Below are positions 1 to 9,647 of a DNA stretch of 64,000 nucleotides, one piece after another. The translations under genes were made by a program, and so were the position numbers. The DNA is taken from contig NC_014666.1 of assembly GCF_000166135.1 (NCBI RefSeq), positions 7,564,001 through 7,628,000 of the forward strand. Reading direction: 5' to 3'. The notes under the pieces were generated by a model. That model saw only the letters and a program-made list of their open reading frames with translations. It had not been told where the DNA came from and did no database searches. The DNA comes from Pseudofrankia inefficax (GTDB taxonomy: Bacteria; Actinomycetota; Actinomycetes; Frankiales; Frankiaceae). Numbering within the stretch: position 1 is the stretch's first letter; each line of letters begins with the position of its first letter.

Positions 1-2
1 TC

Positions 3-1991
3 GTCGTCGGCCTGGCGGCGCTGTCGATCGGCTGTGCGGTCGGCGCGGTTCTCCTGCACCGCTACGTCACGGCGCGGACCGACCAGCCGGTCACGCTCGA
101 TCCGGCGGACCTGGTCCTCGCCGCCGCGTTCCCGCCGGTCGCGGCGCTGGTGCTGCTCTACCAGCCGCGCAACCTGGTCGGCTGGCTGCTTCTCACGACC
201 GCCCTGACCGGCCCGTACCTGCTGGCCACGCAGTACGCCGCCGTCGCGCTGCTGCCCGGGAAGAGCGGGTTGCCGGGGCAGGAGGCCGCCACCTGGTTCG
301 CGGTCTGGGGATACGTGCCGTACCTGGCCCTCTGGGGCCTGGTGCCCTCGACGTTCCCGGACGGCCGGTTGCCCTCCGGGCGCTGGCGCGTGCCCTTCAC
401 CGCCACGGCGGTGGTGATCGGCTGTCACCTGGTCGCCCGGATGATCTGCCCGACATCGCTCGACGTGTCGAGCGAACTGCTGAATCCGTACGGCCTGCGA
501 TCGGCGCCCTGGCTGCGGTACGTCACCCTGGCCACCTCGGAGGCCGTCGTCTTCGGCGGCGGGCTGCTCGGGCTCGCCGCGGTGCTGACCAGGCTGCGGC
601 GGTCGCGCGGCGTGGAGCGGGCCAAACTGCAGTGGCTCGTCCTCGGGGTCGCCAGCCTCGTCGGGGCGAGCCTGATCGGCCTGATCCTGCAGGGCCCGCA
701 CGATCTGGCGGCCGGCATGGGCGTCGGGATGGTGCTGCTGGTGGCCGCGATCGGGGTCGGCGCGGTCCGCCACCGGCTGTTCGACATCGGGACGGCGCTC
801 AGCCGCACGCTCGTCTACGGGCTGCTCACCGCGTTCCTGCTGCTCGCCTACGCCTGCGCCGTGGCCGGAGCGGGTGCGCTGGCCCCCGGGCGGCGGGTGG
901 CCTACGGGGTGCTCGCCGTGGCGGCGCTGGTCGCCGCGGCGGCCCGCGACCAGGTGCAGCGGCTCGTCGACCGGGTGCTGTTCGGCGTGGCCCGTGACCC
1001 CTACGCGGTCCTCGCGGTCCTGCACGGCCGGCTCGATCTCGCGACCGGGCCGATGGACGCCCTTTCGCAGCTCGCCGACGGAGTACGAGAGGCGCTCAAG
1101 GTGCCCTACGTGGCCGTCGAGAGCGCGGACGATCGGCTCACGACCATCGAGTCGGGCCGGCCTGTCGGCTGGCTGGAGCGACTGCCCGCACCGACCCGCG
1201 CGGGAAGTGTCGCCGGCACGCTCCTGGTGGGCCGGCGCCACCGAGCCGACCAGTTCACCGTGGCGGAACGGGCGATGTTCACCGACATCGCCAGGCGGGC
1301 CGGGGATCTGCTGGACGCAGCGGCGACCCAGCACGACCTGCGGCGCAGCAGGGAGCGCGTCGTCGCCGCGCGGGAGGAGGAACGACGCCGGCTGCGCCGC
1401 GACCTGCACGACGGCGTCGGGCCCCAGCTGGCCGCGATGGCCATGCAGCTCGACAGCATCGCGGACGGCCTGGCAGAACGATCGGACCCGGCCGCGGAGC
1501 GCGCCGCCCTGGTGCGGGACCGCCTGCGGGCGACAGTCCGTGATATCCGTCACATCGTGGAGGACCTGCGGCCGCCGGCTCTTGACGAGGGCGGGCTGTC
1601 CGTCGCGCTGGCGCAGGTCATCGCGCCCTTCGCGCCCACCGTGACGCTGGACGCACCAGGCGACCTGGCCGAGCTCGGGCTGCCGGCCGCGACCGAGGTG
1701 GCGGCGTTCCGGATCGTCGCCGAGGCGGTGACGAACGCGGTCCGCCACTCGCGGTGCGACACCTGCGTGGTGCGGGTTCGCGCCGAACCGCCCTGGCTGG
1801 TGGTGGAGGTGGCGGACGACGGCGCCGGCCTGGCCGGCGACGCCGTCGCGGGGATAGGCCTGCGCAGCATCCGCGAACGAGCCAGCGAGGTCGGCGGACG
1901 GCTGGAGGTTCTCAGTTCGAGCGACGGCGCCGCCGGCGGCGGCACGCTGGTACGGGCTCGGCTGCCACTGGAGGAAGGGAGCACGCCGTGA
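3..1991 (+). CDS. Sensor histidine kinase, NarL/DesK type (5' end outside window)
   Basis: Membrane sensor kinase that would autophosphorylate and pass phosphate to the response regulator encoded directly downstream. The reading frame is open from base 3, so the start lies outside the window; the GTG at 150 is internal to a hydrophobic region and is not a convincing start. The first ~300 residues hold several membrane helices, followed by a GAF-like segment (about 990-1330). A HisKA_3 box RRDLHDGVGPQL has its His codon at 1407. A HATPase_c domain follows, with N-box (AEAVTNAVRHS), G1 (DDGAGL) and G2 (GIGLRSIRERA). It overlaps the regulator by 4 bp (GTGA), implying translational coupling. The signal sensed is unknown. 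Confidence 0.9.
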   Translation, partial: VVGLAALSIGCAVGAVLLHRYVTARTDQPVTLDPADLVLAAAFPPVAALVLLYQPRNLVGWLLLTTALTGPYLLATQYAAVALLPGKSGLPGQEAATWFAVWGYVPYLALWGLVPSTFPDGRLPSGRWRVPFTATAVVIGCHLVARMICPTSLDVSSELLNPYGLRSAPWLRYVTLATSEAVVFGGGLLGLAAVLTRLRRSRGVERAKLQWLVLGVASLVGASLIGLILQGPHDLAAGMGVGMVLLVAAIGVGAVRHRLFDIGTALSRTLVYGLLTAFLLLAYACAVAGAGALAPGRRVAYGVLAVAALVAAAARDQVQRLVDRVLFGVARDPYAVLAVLHGRLDLATGPMDALSQLADGVREALKVPYVAVESADDRLTTIESGRPVGWLERLPAPTRAGSVAGTLLVGRRHRADQFTVAERAMFTDIARRAGDLLDAAATQHDLRRSRERVVAAREEERRRLRRDLHDGVGPQLAAMAMQLDSIADGLAERSDPAAERAALVRDRLRATVRDIRHIVEDLRPPALDEGGLSVALAQVIAPFAPTVTLDAPGDLAELGLPAATEVAAFRIVAEAVTNAVRHSRCDTCVVRVRAEPPWLVVEVADDGAGLAGDAVAGIGLRSIRERASEVGGRLEVLSSSDGAAGGGTLVRARLPLEEGSTP

Positions 1992-2632
1992 ACCCCCTGC
2001 GCATCGTGATCGCCGATGACCACGAGCTGTTCCGCGACGGGTTGCGCGGCCTGCTGGTCGAGCTGGGCGCGACGGTCGTGGCCGAGGCCGCGGACGGCAA
2101 CGCGGCCCTGGCCGCGACGCTGCGCCACGCCCCAGACGTGGTGTTCATGGACCTGCGCATGCCGGGCCTGAGCGGCATCGAGGCGACCGCGCGCATCGGC
2201 GAGGTGGCGCCCCAGACCGCCATCCTGGTGCTGACGATGAGCGAGGACACCGCCTCCCTGCAGGCGGCCCTACAGGCGGGCGCGCGGGGCTACCTGCTCA
2301 AGGAGTCCTCGAAGAAGGACGTGGCACGGGCGCTGGAGGCAGTCACCCGAGGCGAGCTCGTCATCGGCCCCGGGATCGCGGACAAGGTACGCCACGCCGT
2401 CGGCGGGCTGTCGCCGGGCGTGTTCCCCCAGTTGACCGAGGCGGAGGTGCGCATGCTGGAGCTGCTCGCGGACGGACTGGCCAACGGGCAGCTCGCCGCT
2501 CGGCTGTACCTCTCCGAGAAGACGGTCCGCAACCGGGTCTCCACGATCCTCGCGAAACTGGGCGCCGGGAGCCGCGCGGAGGCGGTCGCTCGAGCCCGCG
2601 ACGCGGGCTTCGGCTCCGCCTCAGCCGGCTGA
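1988..2632 (+). CDS. LuxR/NarL-family response regulator
   Basis: DNA-binding partner of the upstream histidine kinase; the GTG start overlaps the kinase stop by 4 bp. The 214-residue protein has a receiver domain with acidic pair D10/D11, phospho-acceptor D55 (in VVFMDLRMPG), T83 and K105. A LuxR-type helix-turn-helix spans about residues 149-205 (LTEAEVRMLELLADG, SEKTVRNRVSTILAKLG). Length and order are standard for NarL regulators. Target genes cannot be read from the window. Its 3' end overlaps the convergent tag gene by 12 bp. Confidence 0.95.
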   Translation: MNPLRIVIADDHELFRDGLRGLLVELGATVVAEAADGNAALAATLRHAPDVVFMDLRMPGLSGIEATARIGEVAPQTAILVLTMSEDTASLQAALQAGARGYLLKESSKKDVARALEAVTRGELVIGPGIADKVRHAVGGLSPGVFPQLTEAEVRMLELLADGLANGQLAARLYLSEKTVRNRVSTILAKLGAGSRAEAVARARDAGFGSASAG

Positions 2633-3286
2633 CGGGCCCGCCACCGCCTCCCGGGCGACGCAGTCGGCCAGGTGGTCGTTGACGAGCCCGCAGGCCTGCA
2701 TCATCGCGTACGCCGTGGTCGGGCCGATGAAGACGAGGCCACGCTTGCGCAGCGCCTTCGACAGGGCGACGGACTCCGGCGTCGTCGGGGTGAGGTCGGA
2801 CATTGCGCGGGGCGCGGGGCGGGCGGCCAGGTCCGGCTGGAAGGACCAGACCACGTCCTCCAGTGGCTCGTCGAGCGCCAGGATCGCGCGGGCGTTGACG
2901 ATCGTGGCCTCGATCTTGCGACGGTTGCGGACGATCGAGGCGTCGGTGAGCAGCCGCTCGGCGTCGGCGGGGCCGAACGCGGCGACCGTGGCCGGGTCGA
3001 AGCCCGCGAACGCCCGCCGGAACCCCTCGCGCTTACGCAGGATCGTCAGCCACGACAGGCCCGACTGGAACGCCTCCAGGCTGAGCCGTTCGAACAGCCC
3101 GACGGTGTCCCGGACCGGCCGCCCCCACTCCTCGTCGTGGTAGGCGAGGTAGTCGGGCGTCGACACCCCCCACGGGCAGCGCATCAGACCGTCCGGCCCG
3201 GCCACCGGCCCGCCGGGTCCAAGCGGCCCACCCGAGCCCGTCGCCCGTCCGTCGGCGACCGCCGGCGTCGGCAGCGTCTCCGTCAT
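2621..3286 (-). CDS. tag: DNA-3-methyladenine glycosylase I
   Basis: Base-excision repair enzyme that removes 3-methyladenine from alkylated DNA. The core begins at MRCPWG (residue 35) and matches E. coli Tag throughout. The zinc ligands are C37, H50 (YHDEEWG), H205 and C209 (LVNDHLADC), and the catalytic Glu is at E71 with W79 in the base pocket. The chosen ATG has an AAGGTG ribosome-binding site and gives a 34-residue Gly/Pro-rich N-terminal extension. Starting at M35 would give the more usual length. The gene converges on the response regulator with a 12-bp overlap, so the two transcripts share antisense 3' ends. Confidence 0.93.
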   Translation of the reverse strand: MTETLPTPAVADGRATGSGGPLGPGGPVAGPDGLMRCPWGVSTPDYLAYHDEEWGRPVRDTVGLFERLSLEAFQSGLSWLTILRKREGFRRAFAGFDPATVAAFGPADAERLLTDASIVRNRRKIEATIVNARAILALDEPLEDVVWSFQPDLAARPAPRAMSDLTPTTPESVALSKALRKRGLVFIGPTTAYAMMQACGLVNDHLADCVAREAVAGPSAG

Positions 3287-3330
3287 CGCGTCACCTTTTC
3301 GCTAGCCAGTCGCGGGTACCGGGGCGCCGG

Positions 3331-4416
3331 TCAGGCACCGGGCGCGCTCGCGGCCAGCGCGTCGAAACCGGGCTTGATGACGTCGTCGATCAGGTCGAGG
3401 CGCTGGTCGAACGGGAGGAACGCCGACTTCATCGCGTTGAGCGTGAACCAGCGGATGTCCGACCAGCCGTAGCCGAACGTCTCCACGAGCGTCGCGAACT
3501 CGCTGGAGAGGGTGACATCGCTCATCAGCCGGTTGTCGGTGTTCACCGTGACGCGGAAGCGCAGGTCGCGCAGCAGGCCGATCGGGTGCGTCGCGATGCT
3601 GCGGGCCGCGCCGGTGTGGACGTTCGACGACGGGCACATCTCCAGCGGGACCCGGGTGTCGCGGACGTAGTTCGCCAGCGGGCCCAGCGACGCCTGGCCC
3701 TCCACGTCGACGGAGATGTCATCGACGATGCGGACCCCGTGACCGAGGCGGTCCGCATTGCACCACTGCACGGCCTCCCAGATCGACGGCAGGCCGAACG
3801 CCTCGCCGGCATGGATCGTGAAGTGGCCGTTGGCGCGCTGCAGGTACTGGAAGGCGTCAAGATGACGGGTGGGCGGGTTGCCCGCCTCGGCACCGGCGAT
3901 GTCGAAGCCGACGACCCCCTGGTCACGCCAGCGGACCGCGAGCTCCGCGATCTCCAGCGAGCGGGCCTGGTGGCGCATCGCGGTGCACAGCACCCGGGCG
4001 TGCAGGCCGGTGCCCTCGGAGCCCGCGCGCAGCCCGTCGAGCACCGCCTCGACGATCGCGTCCAGCGACAGCCCGTTCTCGGTGTGCAGCTCGGGGGCGA
4101 ACCGGATCTCGGCGTAGACGATGCCGTCGGCCGCCAGGTCCTCGGCGCACTCGCGAGCGACCCGGGCCAGCGCCTCGGGCGTCTGCATCACCGCGACGGT
4201 GTGGCTGAACGTCTCCAGGTAGCGCACGAGGGAACCGCTGTGTGCGCCGCCGCGGAACCAGCCGCCGAGCTTGGTGACGTCGGTCGTCGGCAATGCCGTG
4301 TAGCCGCACTCGTCGGCCAGCTCCACCACCGTCGCCGGACGCAGCCCGCCGTCCAGGTGATCATGAAGAAGCACCTTCGGCGCGAGCCGGATCTGGTCCA
4401 ACGTCAGCGATGCCAT
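3331..4416 (-). CDS. add: Adenosine deaminase
   Basis: Hydrolyses adenosine or deoxyadenosine to inosine plus ammonia in purine salvage (361 residues). Metal ligands are H18 and H20 ([11 protein letters not shown]), H202 (IHAGEA, catalytic E205) and D294 (VNTDNRLMS); H226 lies in DRLGHG. Asn follows the metal Asp where animal enzymes have Asp, a variant I associate with actinobacterial Add (recall, not checked). The ATG at 4416 follows GGGAGGTGGCG, a strong ribosome-binding site. The frame stays open further upstream, but that stretch is Arg-rich and not protein-like. It is divergent from the Ser/Thr kinase at 4656. Confidence 0.95.
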   Translation of the reverse strand: MASLTLDQIRLAPKVLLHDHLDGGLRPATVVELADECGYTALPTTDVTKLGGWFRGGAHSGSLVRYLETFSHTVAVMQTPEALARVARECAEDLAADGIVYAEIRFAPELHTENGLSLDAIVEAVLDGLRAGSEGTGLHARVLCTAMRHQARSLEIAELAVRWRDQGVVGFDIAGAEAGNPPTRHLDAFQYLQRANGHFTIHAGEAFGLPSIWEAVQWCNADRLGHGVRIVDDISVDVEGQASLGPLANYVRDTRVPLEMCPSSNVHTGAARSIATHPIGLLRDLRFRVTVNTDNRLMSDVTLSSEFATLVETFGYGWSDIRWFTLNAMKSAFLPFDQRLDLIDDVIKPGFDALAASAPGA

Positions 4417-4655
4417 CGCCACCTCCCCATCCCCCCGTCGCCGTCGGTTCGAGGCTAGGGCACGGGACCGACAATCCGAGCGGCCGATCCGCCGACGCGC
4501 CCGGTGCGCGACAGTCGGACAATCAGGACGGCGTACGGCCGCGGCCGGGGAGCACAACCTCACCGGACGCCGGGTGATCAGGCTCGACCGAGTGGGCACG
4601 CAGGACCGGCCCGCTCGCGCGTTGGCCGGGGGACGAACGAGAGAGGTACCACGAG
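4417..4655. promoter_or_regulatory. Divergent intergenic region, add / Ser-Thr kinase
   Basis: This 239-bp gap separates two genes transcribed outward, so both promoters should lie here. No hexamer pair stands out clearly, and no riboswitch-like fold was recognised. Confidence 0.4.
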
Positions 4656-6971
4656 ATGGCAGGCGAAGGCCGGTCAGCAATGGGATCTGGCCTGCCAGCG
4701 GGCTCCTCGGGGCACGCCCCCGGAACGGTCGTCGGCCGGCGCTACCGGCTCGACGGGGTCATCGGCGTGGGCGGCATGGGCGTGGTGCACCGCGCCACGG
4801 ACCAGATCATGCGGCGGACCGTCGCGGTCAAGGAAGTGCGGATGCCGACCGGCAGCCCGGCCGCGAACGCGGACGCCCGGGAGCGGGTGCTGCGCGAGGC
4901 GCGGTCCGCCGGCCGGATCCACCACCCGGGCGCCGTCGGCGTGCTGGACGTCATCGACGACGGCGAGCTGCCGTGGATCGTGATGGAGCTCGTCGAGGGC
5001 GAGCCCCTGTCGGCCAGGGTCGAGCGCGAGGGCGGCCTGCCGGTCGAGGAGGTCGCCCAGATCGGGATCTCACTGGCCTACGCGCTGGACGCGGCACACC
5101 GCCTCGGCGTCGTGCACCGCGACGTCAAGCCCAGCAACGTCCTGCTCACCCAGGACGGGCAGGCCAGGCTCACCGACTTCGGGATCGCCGTGAGCAACGG
5201 CGACCCACGGCTGACCAGGACGGGCGAGGTCGTCGGCTCGCCCGCCTACCTGGCCCCGGAGCGCGCGCACGGCGAGCCGGGCGGACCGGAGTGCGACGTC
5301 TGGGGGCTCGGCGCCACGCTGTACGCGGCCGTCGAGGGCGAGCCGCCGTTCGGTGGCGCGACCCCGCTGGACATCCTGACCTCCGTGGTCGAGGGCCTGA
5401 TCCGCCCGCCTCGGCACGCGGGCAGGCTCGGCCCCCTCCTGGACGGGATGCTGTCCCAGCGGGAGCTGGACCGCCCGACGCTCACCAGCGTGCGGACCCG
5501 GCTGCGCGACCTGGCCGGCGAGACGCCGGGGCGCCCGTCGGTGGCCGGCCAGACCAGGACCACGACCCGCCCGACCGGCCCGCCCCCCAGGCGGCCAGCG
5601 ACGTCGTCACCCGGCCGCGCCCCGGCCGCACCGCCGTCGACGCCAGGGCCGGCGAACCCCCGGCCGGCGACAGCCCGGGCGGCCACACCGGCGACCCCTC
5701 GCCCGGCCGCGCCCAGCCCGGCCGCGCCGGTCACCCCACTGCCGGTCGAGCCGACCGCCGCCGAGCCCGTCACGGCATCGGCGGCCGGGGCCGGGCCGGC
5801 GGCGGACGGTACGGCGGCCGCCAGCGGCACGGCGCTGGCCGGACCGACCCGGGTGCTCGCCGAGGCACCCGTCAGCGAGGGGTCCCCGGACCTCCAGCCG
5901 GCCGAGGTGCCGAGCGCCGAGCAGGAAGCCGCGCCGGCCACCAGCGGAGCCGACGAGGCCCGGGTCCCGACCACGGTGATCATGAAGGACGTCCTGGCCG
6001 ACGAGACGGTCACGGACGGGCGCGACCCGCGCACGGACGAGGCTCAGCCAACCAGCACTTTGGTGGGTGGCCCGTCAGTCAACCAGCCGACGCCGGACGC
6101 GACCGAGGTCCTCCAGCCGCGCGGCGACGCTGGCGAGCTCGACGACCTCGCCCGCTACTGGGCCTCGGGGTCCGCCTGGACGTCCAGCAGGCCGGCCGGC
6201 CCGCCCGACGACGGCCCGGCCAGCGAAGACGCGTCCGGCCCGGTGGAGGACCCGCCCAGGCCACCCCGCCCGAAGCGCCCCGGCGAGGAGACCCCACCCC
6301 GGTCCCAGGCGGAACGCCGCGCGGTGATCGTCCTGGCCGTTCTCGTCGTGGTGCTCGCGCTCGCACTGGTCGCGGTCCGGCTGTCCGCCGACGACGGCAA
6401 GGACAACCGGCCCGCGAGTGCCCCCGCCGCGGCCACCTCCGACCTCGGCCCGAGCGCCCCCGCGAGCGCCGTCCCGGACGGCCCGCTGGCGGCCGCCACG
6501 ACCACCGTGACCCCGCCACGCGGCTGGGTTTCCTACGTCGACGCGGCCGGCTGGTCGCTCGCGTACCCGTCGAGCTGGAAGCGCTCGGCGGGCGTCGGCG
6601 GCACCGGAACGGTCGACTTCACCAATCCGGCCACTGGTACGGTTTTGCGCGTCGGAAGCGCGGGCCAGGCACCGGCCTCGATCCTGCGGGACTGGCTCAC
6701 GAACTTCGACACCGCATCACAGGGCGGGCCGATGGGGCTGACGGACTACCAGCGGCTACGGCTCGCGCCGGTCGGCACCGGCGACGGATCCACCGAAGCC
6801 GACTGGGAGTACACGTACAGCAAGGACGGAGGCAAGGTCCATGTGCTCTCCCGCGGCGCCGACCGGGGCGGCCACGGCTACCTGCTCTCCTGGCAGACCG
6901 AGGACAAGCAGTGGGCCAGCGACCAGGGACTGAGGCGGCAGCTGTTCGCGACCTTCCGCCCGGCGCCGTGA
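4656..6971 (+). CDS. PknB-like Ser/Thr protein kinase with exported C-terminal domain
   Basis: Receptor-like kinase of 771 residues. The kinase domain (about 28-290) has a Gly-rich loop (GVGGMGVV), ATP Lys K59, catalytic HRDVKPSN with D156 and DFG at D174. A Pro/Ala/Thr-rich linker of roughly 260 residues follows, then one membrane helix at about 555-577. A C-terminal exported domain of ~190 residues starts near [21 protein letters not shown]. It has no PASTA repeats; the [11 protein letters not shown] segment resembles lipoprotein-like sensor domains seen behind other actinobacterial kinases (inference). GAGAGG lies upstream of the ATG. The next gene is a second kinase in the same direction, 57 bp away. 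Confidence 0.93.
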   Translation: MAGEGRSAMGSGLPAGSSGHAPGTVVGRRYRLDGVIGVGGMGVVHRATDQIMRRTVAVKEVRMPTGSPAANADARERVLREARSAGRIHHPGAVGVLDVIDDGELPWIVMELVEGEPLSARVEREGGLPVEEVAQIGISLAYALDAAHRLGVVHRDVKPSNVLLTQDGQARLTDFGIAVSNGDPRLTRTGEVVGSPAYLAPERAHGEPGGPECDVWGLGATLYAAVEGEPPFGGATPLDILTSVVEGLIRPPRHAGRLGPLLDGMLSQRELDRPTLTSVRTRLRDLAGETPGRPSVAGQTRTTTRPTGPPPRRPATSSPGRAPAAPPSTPGPANPRPATARAATPATPRPAAPSPAAPVTPLPVEPTAAEPVTASAAGAGPAADGTAAASGTALAGPTRVLAEAPVSEGSPDLQPAEVPSAEQEAAPATSGADEARVPTTVIMKDVLADETVTDGRDPRTDEAQPTSTLVGGPSVNQPTPDATEVLQPRGDAGELDDLARYWASGSAWTSSRPAGPPDDGPASEDASGPVEDPPRPPRPKRPGEETPPRSQAERRAVIVLAVLVVVLALALVAVRLSADDGKDNRPASAPAAATSDLGPSAPASAVPDGPLAAATTTVTPPRGWVSYVDAAGWSLAYPSSWKRSAGVGGTGTVDFTNPATGTVLRVGSAGQAPASILRDWLTNFDTASQGGPMGLTDYQRLRLAPVGTGDGSTEADWEYTYSKDGGKVHVLSRGADRGGHGYLLSWQTEDKQWASDQGLRRQLFATFRPAP

Positions 6972-7028
6972 CGGCCACCGGGGCGCCCAGCGCGCACGTC
7001 GGCCGCCCGATCTGTCAGACTTGACTCG

Positions 7029-8567
7029 ATGGCCAGATCGGCGAGTGTGCCGCCGGAGACTTCCCGGAACGGCACCCCAAGCATCGTCGCCGGACGATAC
7101 CGCCTCGACGCACCGATCGGTCGAGGCGGCGCCGGCGTCGTCTGGAGCGGTGAGGACGAGGTCCTCCAGCGTCGCGTTGCGATCAAGGAGATACTCGTCC
7201 CGCTCGCGGGCGCCCAGAACGAGCGGGACGCGCTGCGCGCGCGGGTGCTGCGAGAGGCGCGAGCGCTCGCGCGGCTGAACAGCCCCTCCATCGTCGCCGT
7301 CCACGACGTGGTGGAGGAGTCCGAGCGGCACTGGATCATCATGGAGCTCGTCGACGCGGAGAGCCTCGGCGACGTCATCCGCACCAACGGCCCGCTGCCG
7401 CCCGACCAGGTCGCGGCGATCGGGCTGGAGCTCATCCACGCGCTCGGGGCCGCCCATCAGAAGGGCGTGCTGCACCGGGACGTGAAGCCCGGCAACGTGC
7501 TGCTGGGACGGGACGGCCGGGTCCGGCTGACCGACTTCGGCATCGCGGCGACCGAGGGCGACATGACCCTCACCGGCACCGGGGCGCTCGTCGGCTCGCC
7601 GGCCTACATCGCGCCGGAGCGGATCCGCGGCTCGTCCGGCACACCGTCCAGCGACCTGTGGGGCCTGGCCGCGACGCTGTACTCGGCCGTGGAGGGAACC
7701 CCGCCCTACGAGGGCCCGGAGACGTACGCCGTGCTCTCCGCGGTCGTCGAGGGCCGCCGGCGGGCCTTCCGCAACGCGGGGCCGCTGCGCAGCCTGCTCG
7801 GTGACCTTCTCGACAAGCCGGCCGAAGAGCGGCCGGACGCCGACGAGGTCCGGCAGCGGCTGACGCCGATCGCCCGCGGCAGCGAGCCGGTCCCCCTCTT
7901 CGTGATCAACGGCCCCGGCGTCGACGGCGCCACAGCGGTCGACGACGGCCTGGAGAAGGTCAGCGACGGTTCCGGCTTCCCGGCCCCCGACGCCGACGGG
8001 GACGCTGACTCCCCGTTCGCCAAGGCCGCCGCGCTGCGGGCCGTCGAGGACGAGATCTCCAGCACCAGCTCCGACGAGCTGTCCGGGCTGGAGGCGGTCT
8101 CCAGCGGCCCGTTCCCGCGGCCGCGCCAGCCGGCCCGGCGGCAGTCCGATCGGCGGCCGTTGGTGTTCGCGGCGCTCGCCGCCCTGGTCGTCGTGGGAGC
8201 GGCGGTCGCGGTCAGCCTGCTGCTGACCCACCGCGGCAGCGGGAACAACCAGCAGCCGACCTCGGTGACCGGCTCGCCGTCCGCGGCGACCGCCTCGGCC
8301 GGGACGCCGGGCGGCCTGCAGCCCATCGAGTTCCCCACCTCGGAGGTGCCGGCGACCGAGCCGTCGCACCATCCGTCCCTGTCACGCACGTCGGCGCCGG
8401 TGCAGGTCACGACGCCGCCGGCGATCACCTCGACGCCGACGCCACCACCCGCGACGACCCCGCCGGCGACCACGCCGCCGCCGTCCAAGACACCTCCGCC
8501 CACCAAGACAGCGCCGCCTACCGGCAGCGCGAGCCCGACCTGTTTCTTCACGCCCTGCCACACCTGA
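7029..8567 (+). CDS. Ser/Thr protein kinase with Pro/Thr-rich exported tail
   Basis: Second kinase of the tandem pair, 512 residues. The kinase domain (about 20-285) carries K53, HRDVKPGN with D151, and DFG at D169. One membrane helix lies at about 375-397. The outer part is a low-complexity Thr/Pro/Ser stalk ending in CFFTPCHT, with no folded sensor domain visible, so it may be wall-spanning. CAGACT lies 7 bases before the ATG and no good ribosome-binding site is seen, so the transcript may be leaderless. A long hairpin at 8622-8679 ends the unit. The catalytic domain is close to that of its neighbour, suggesting duplication followed by exchange of the outer part. Confidence 0.93.
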   Translation: MARSASVPPETSRNGTPSIVAGRYRLDAPIGRGGAGVVWSGEDEVLQRRVAIKEILVPLAGAQNERDALRARVLREARALARLNSPSIVAVHDVVEESERHWIIMELVDAESLGDVIRTNGPLPPDQVAAIGLELIHALGAAHQKGVLHRDVKPGNVLLGRDGRVRLTDFGIAATEGDMTLTGTGALVGSPAYIAPERIRGSSGTPSSDLWGLAATLYSAVEGTPPYEGPETYAVLSAVVEGRRRAFRNAGPLRSLLGDLLDKPAEERPDADEVRQRLTPIARGSEPVPLFVINGPGVDGATAVDDGLEKVSDGSGFPAPDADGDADSPFAKAAALRAVEDEISSTSSDELSGLEAVSSGPFPRPRQPARRQSDRRPLVFAALAALVVVGAAVAVSLLLTHRGSGNNQQPTSVTGSPSAATASAGTPGGLQPIEFPTSEVPATEPSHHPSLSRTSAPVQVTTPPAITSTPTPPPATTPPATTPPPSKTPPPTKTAPPTGSASPTCFFTPCHT

Positions 8568-8621
8568 CGCCGGGCCTCTGACGTCGCGGGCCGGTCTCGC
8601 GGTGAGGTCGGGCCAGGAGAA

Positions 8622-8679
8622 AGACCTGAGCCCTCTAGGACAGGCCCCTTGCGTGGGCTGTCCTAGAGGGCTCAGGTCT
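8622..8679 (+). terminator. Long perfect hairpin after the kinase pair
   Basis: The arm beginning AGACCTGAGCCCTCTAGGAC (8622) is complementary to the arm ending at 8679 over 22 consecutive bases, plus GCC/GGC pairing towards a short loop. No T-tract follows. Its position 54 bases after the kinase stop makes a terminator likely. The next gene on the far side is on the other strand, so it may act in both directions. Confidence 0.75.
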
Positions 8680-8735
8680 GTGGTGCCCAGGTCTGGTGCT
8701 CAGGGTCTGTGATGCTCAGGGTCTGTGGTGCTCAG
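8671..8735. repeat. Short tandem repeat, CTCAGGGTCTGTGGTG unit
   Basis: Four successive copies of a 13-16 base unit (CTCAGGTCTGTGGTG, CCCAGGTCTGGTG, CTCAGGGTCTGTGATG, CTCAGGGTCTGTGGTG) overlap the right arm of the hairpin. They look like slippage copies grown from the hairpin arm. Confidence 0.75.
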
Positions 8736-8783
8736 CTCCAGGGTGCGCGGGTCGTCCGGTGGGCCTGGCCTGGCGGCAGGTGG

Positions 8784-9152
8784 TCAGCTGGCGCGAGGCA
8801 TCAGATCCGTGGCGCGCAGCACGCGCAGCAGGTCCTCGGGGTCGACGATCAGGCGGCCGGTCGGCGGGTGGGTCGAGTCGGCCTCGTCGTACTGGAGGTC
8901 GGCTGGCAGGCTGTAGAAGTCGGCGAGGTGGCGACACAGCTCCCACAGCCGACGCTCGGCCGCCTTCTGGTCCCGCCAGCGGCGCTCGGCGTCGACGTCG
9001 GTCTCCGCGCTGCCTTCTCGCTCAAGCCGATGCGAGCGGCATAGTCCCTGAGGGTCGCCGGCCAACGCCTTCTTGCTGCATCGGTGCGCGACATACCCTC
9101 GACCACCGCCCATGACCATCGCCGTGCAGCGGTCGTCCTCTTCCCACACCAT
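8784..9152 (-). CDS. Small hypothetical protein with Cys/His zinc-knuckle pattern
   Basis: A 122-residue protein of unknown function. The N-terminal half has Cys and His spaced C9-x15-C25-x12-C38-x2-H41 (RCTAMV, HRCSKKA, GLCRSH), a pattern reminiscent of small phage-associated zinc proteins that mark C-x-H ends. The C-terminal half is charged and helical with a VDPEDLLRVLRATDL segment. It stands alone between a terminator and a lower-GC gap. The ATG at 9152 has only a weak GGCCGGG upstream. Overlapping frames on the opposite strand are less protein-like. I am moderately sure it is real. Confidence 0.6.
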   Translation of the reverse strand: MVWEEDDRCTAMVMGGGRGYVAHRCSKKALAGDPQGLCRSHRLEREGSAETDVDAERRWRDQKAAERRLWELCRHLADFYSLPADLQYDEADSTHPPTGRLIVDPEDLLRVLRATDLMPRAS

Positions 9153-9647
9153 CCCGGCCCGTCACCGCCTTCGCTGTTCGCCAGTCAGAAGAAGCCGTGT
9201 AACCAGGCTAGGGGCTTTCAGCCAGATGTCCATGGTTCCGGCATTGAGTTCACAACGCCGATACACAAGACGGCCGACGTGACGACGCTGGTCACGAACT
9301 TGCTGCCACACAAAGGAATCCAGCTAGCCGACAGCAGGCAGTCGGGTACGCTCGGCACCGAATCGCGGACCAGAAGGTGACAACGTCGGGACCATTCTCC
9401 GACCCCGCCCCGGTGATCGCGTCAACCGCACATGATGAACGCCACCCAAAGAATGTGACGCGCACCACTTGGGTGCAGGCCATCCAGAAATAGTCGCGAC
9501 CTTGTCTCCGAGAAAGGCATATAGCCCTCCACGGACGACCCTCTTCAAGCGGCATAGTTATAGCGCGCAGAAAGGCCGAGCCGCGCGAACCACCCGGGGC
9601 GGGCCGAGATGATCCCGGCAATTCGTGACCCAGCGTGACATTCGAGG
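9153..9647. other. Gene-free, lower-GC stretch
   Basis: About 495 bases with visibly more A+T than the surroundings (for example around 9405-9570). Short open frames exist on both strands, but none has a ribosome-binding site, normal codon use or a recognisable product. It may be decayed foreign DNA. Confidence 0.5.

Noticed and set aside
4440-4460. GGTTCGA-type sequence considered as a tRNA T-arm
   Set aside because: No acceptor stem, anticodon arm or CCA-side pairing could be found around it.
3331-4680. Longer reading of adenosine deaminase starting upstream of 4416
   Set aside because: The extra 88 residues are Arg-rich and unlike protein, and the ATG at 4416 has a strong ribosome-binding site right at the conserved N-terminus.
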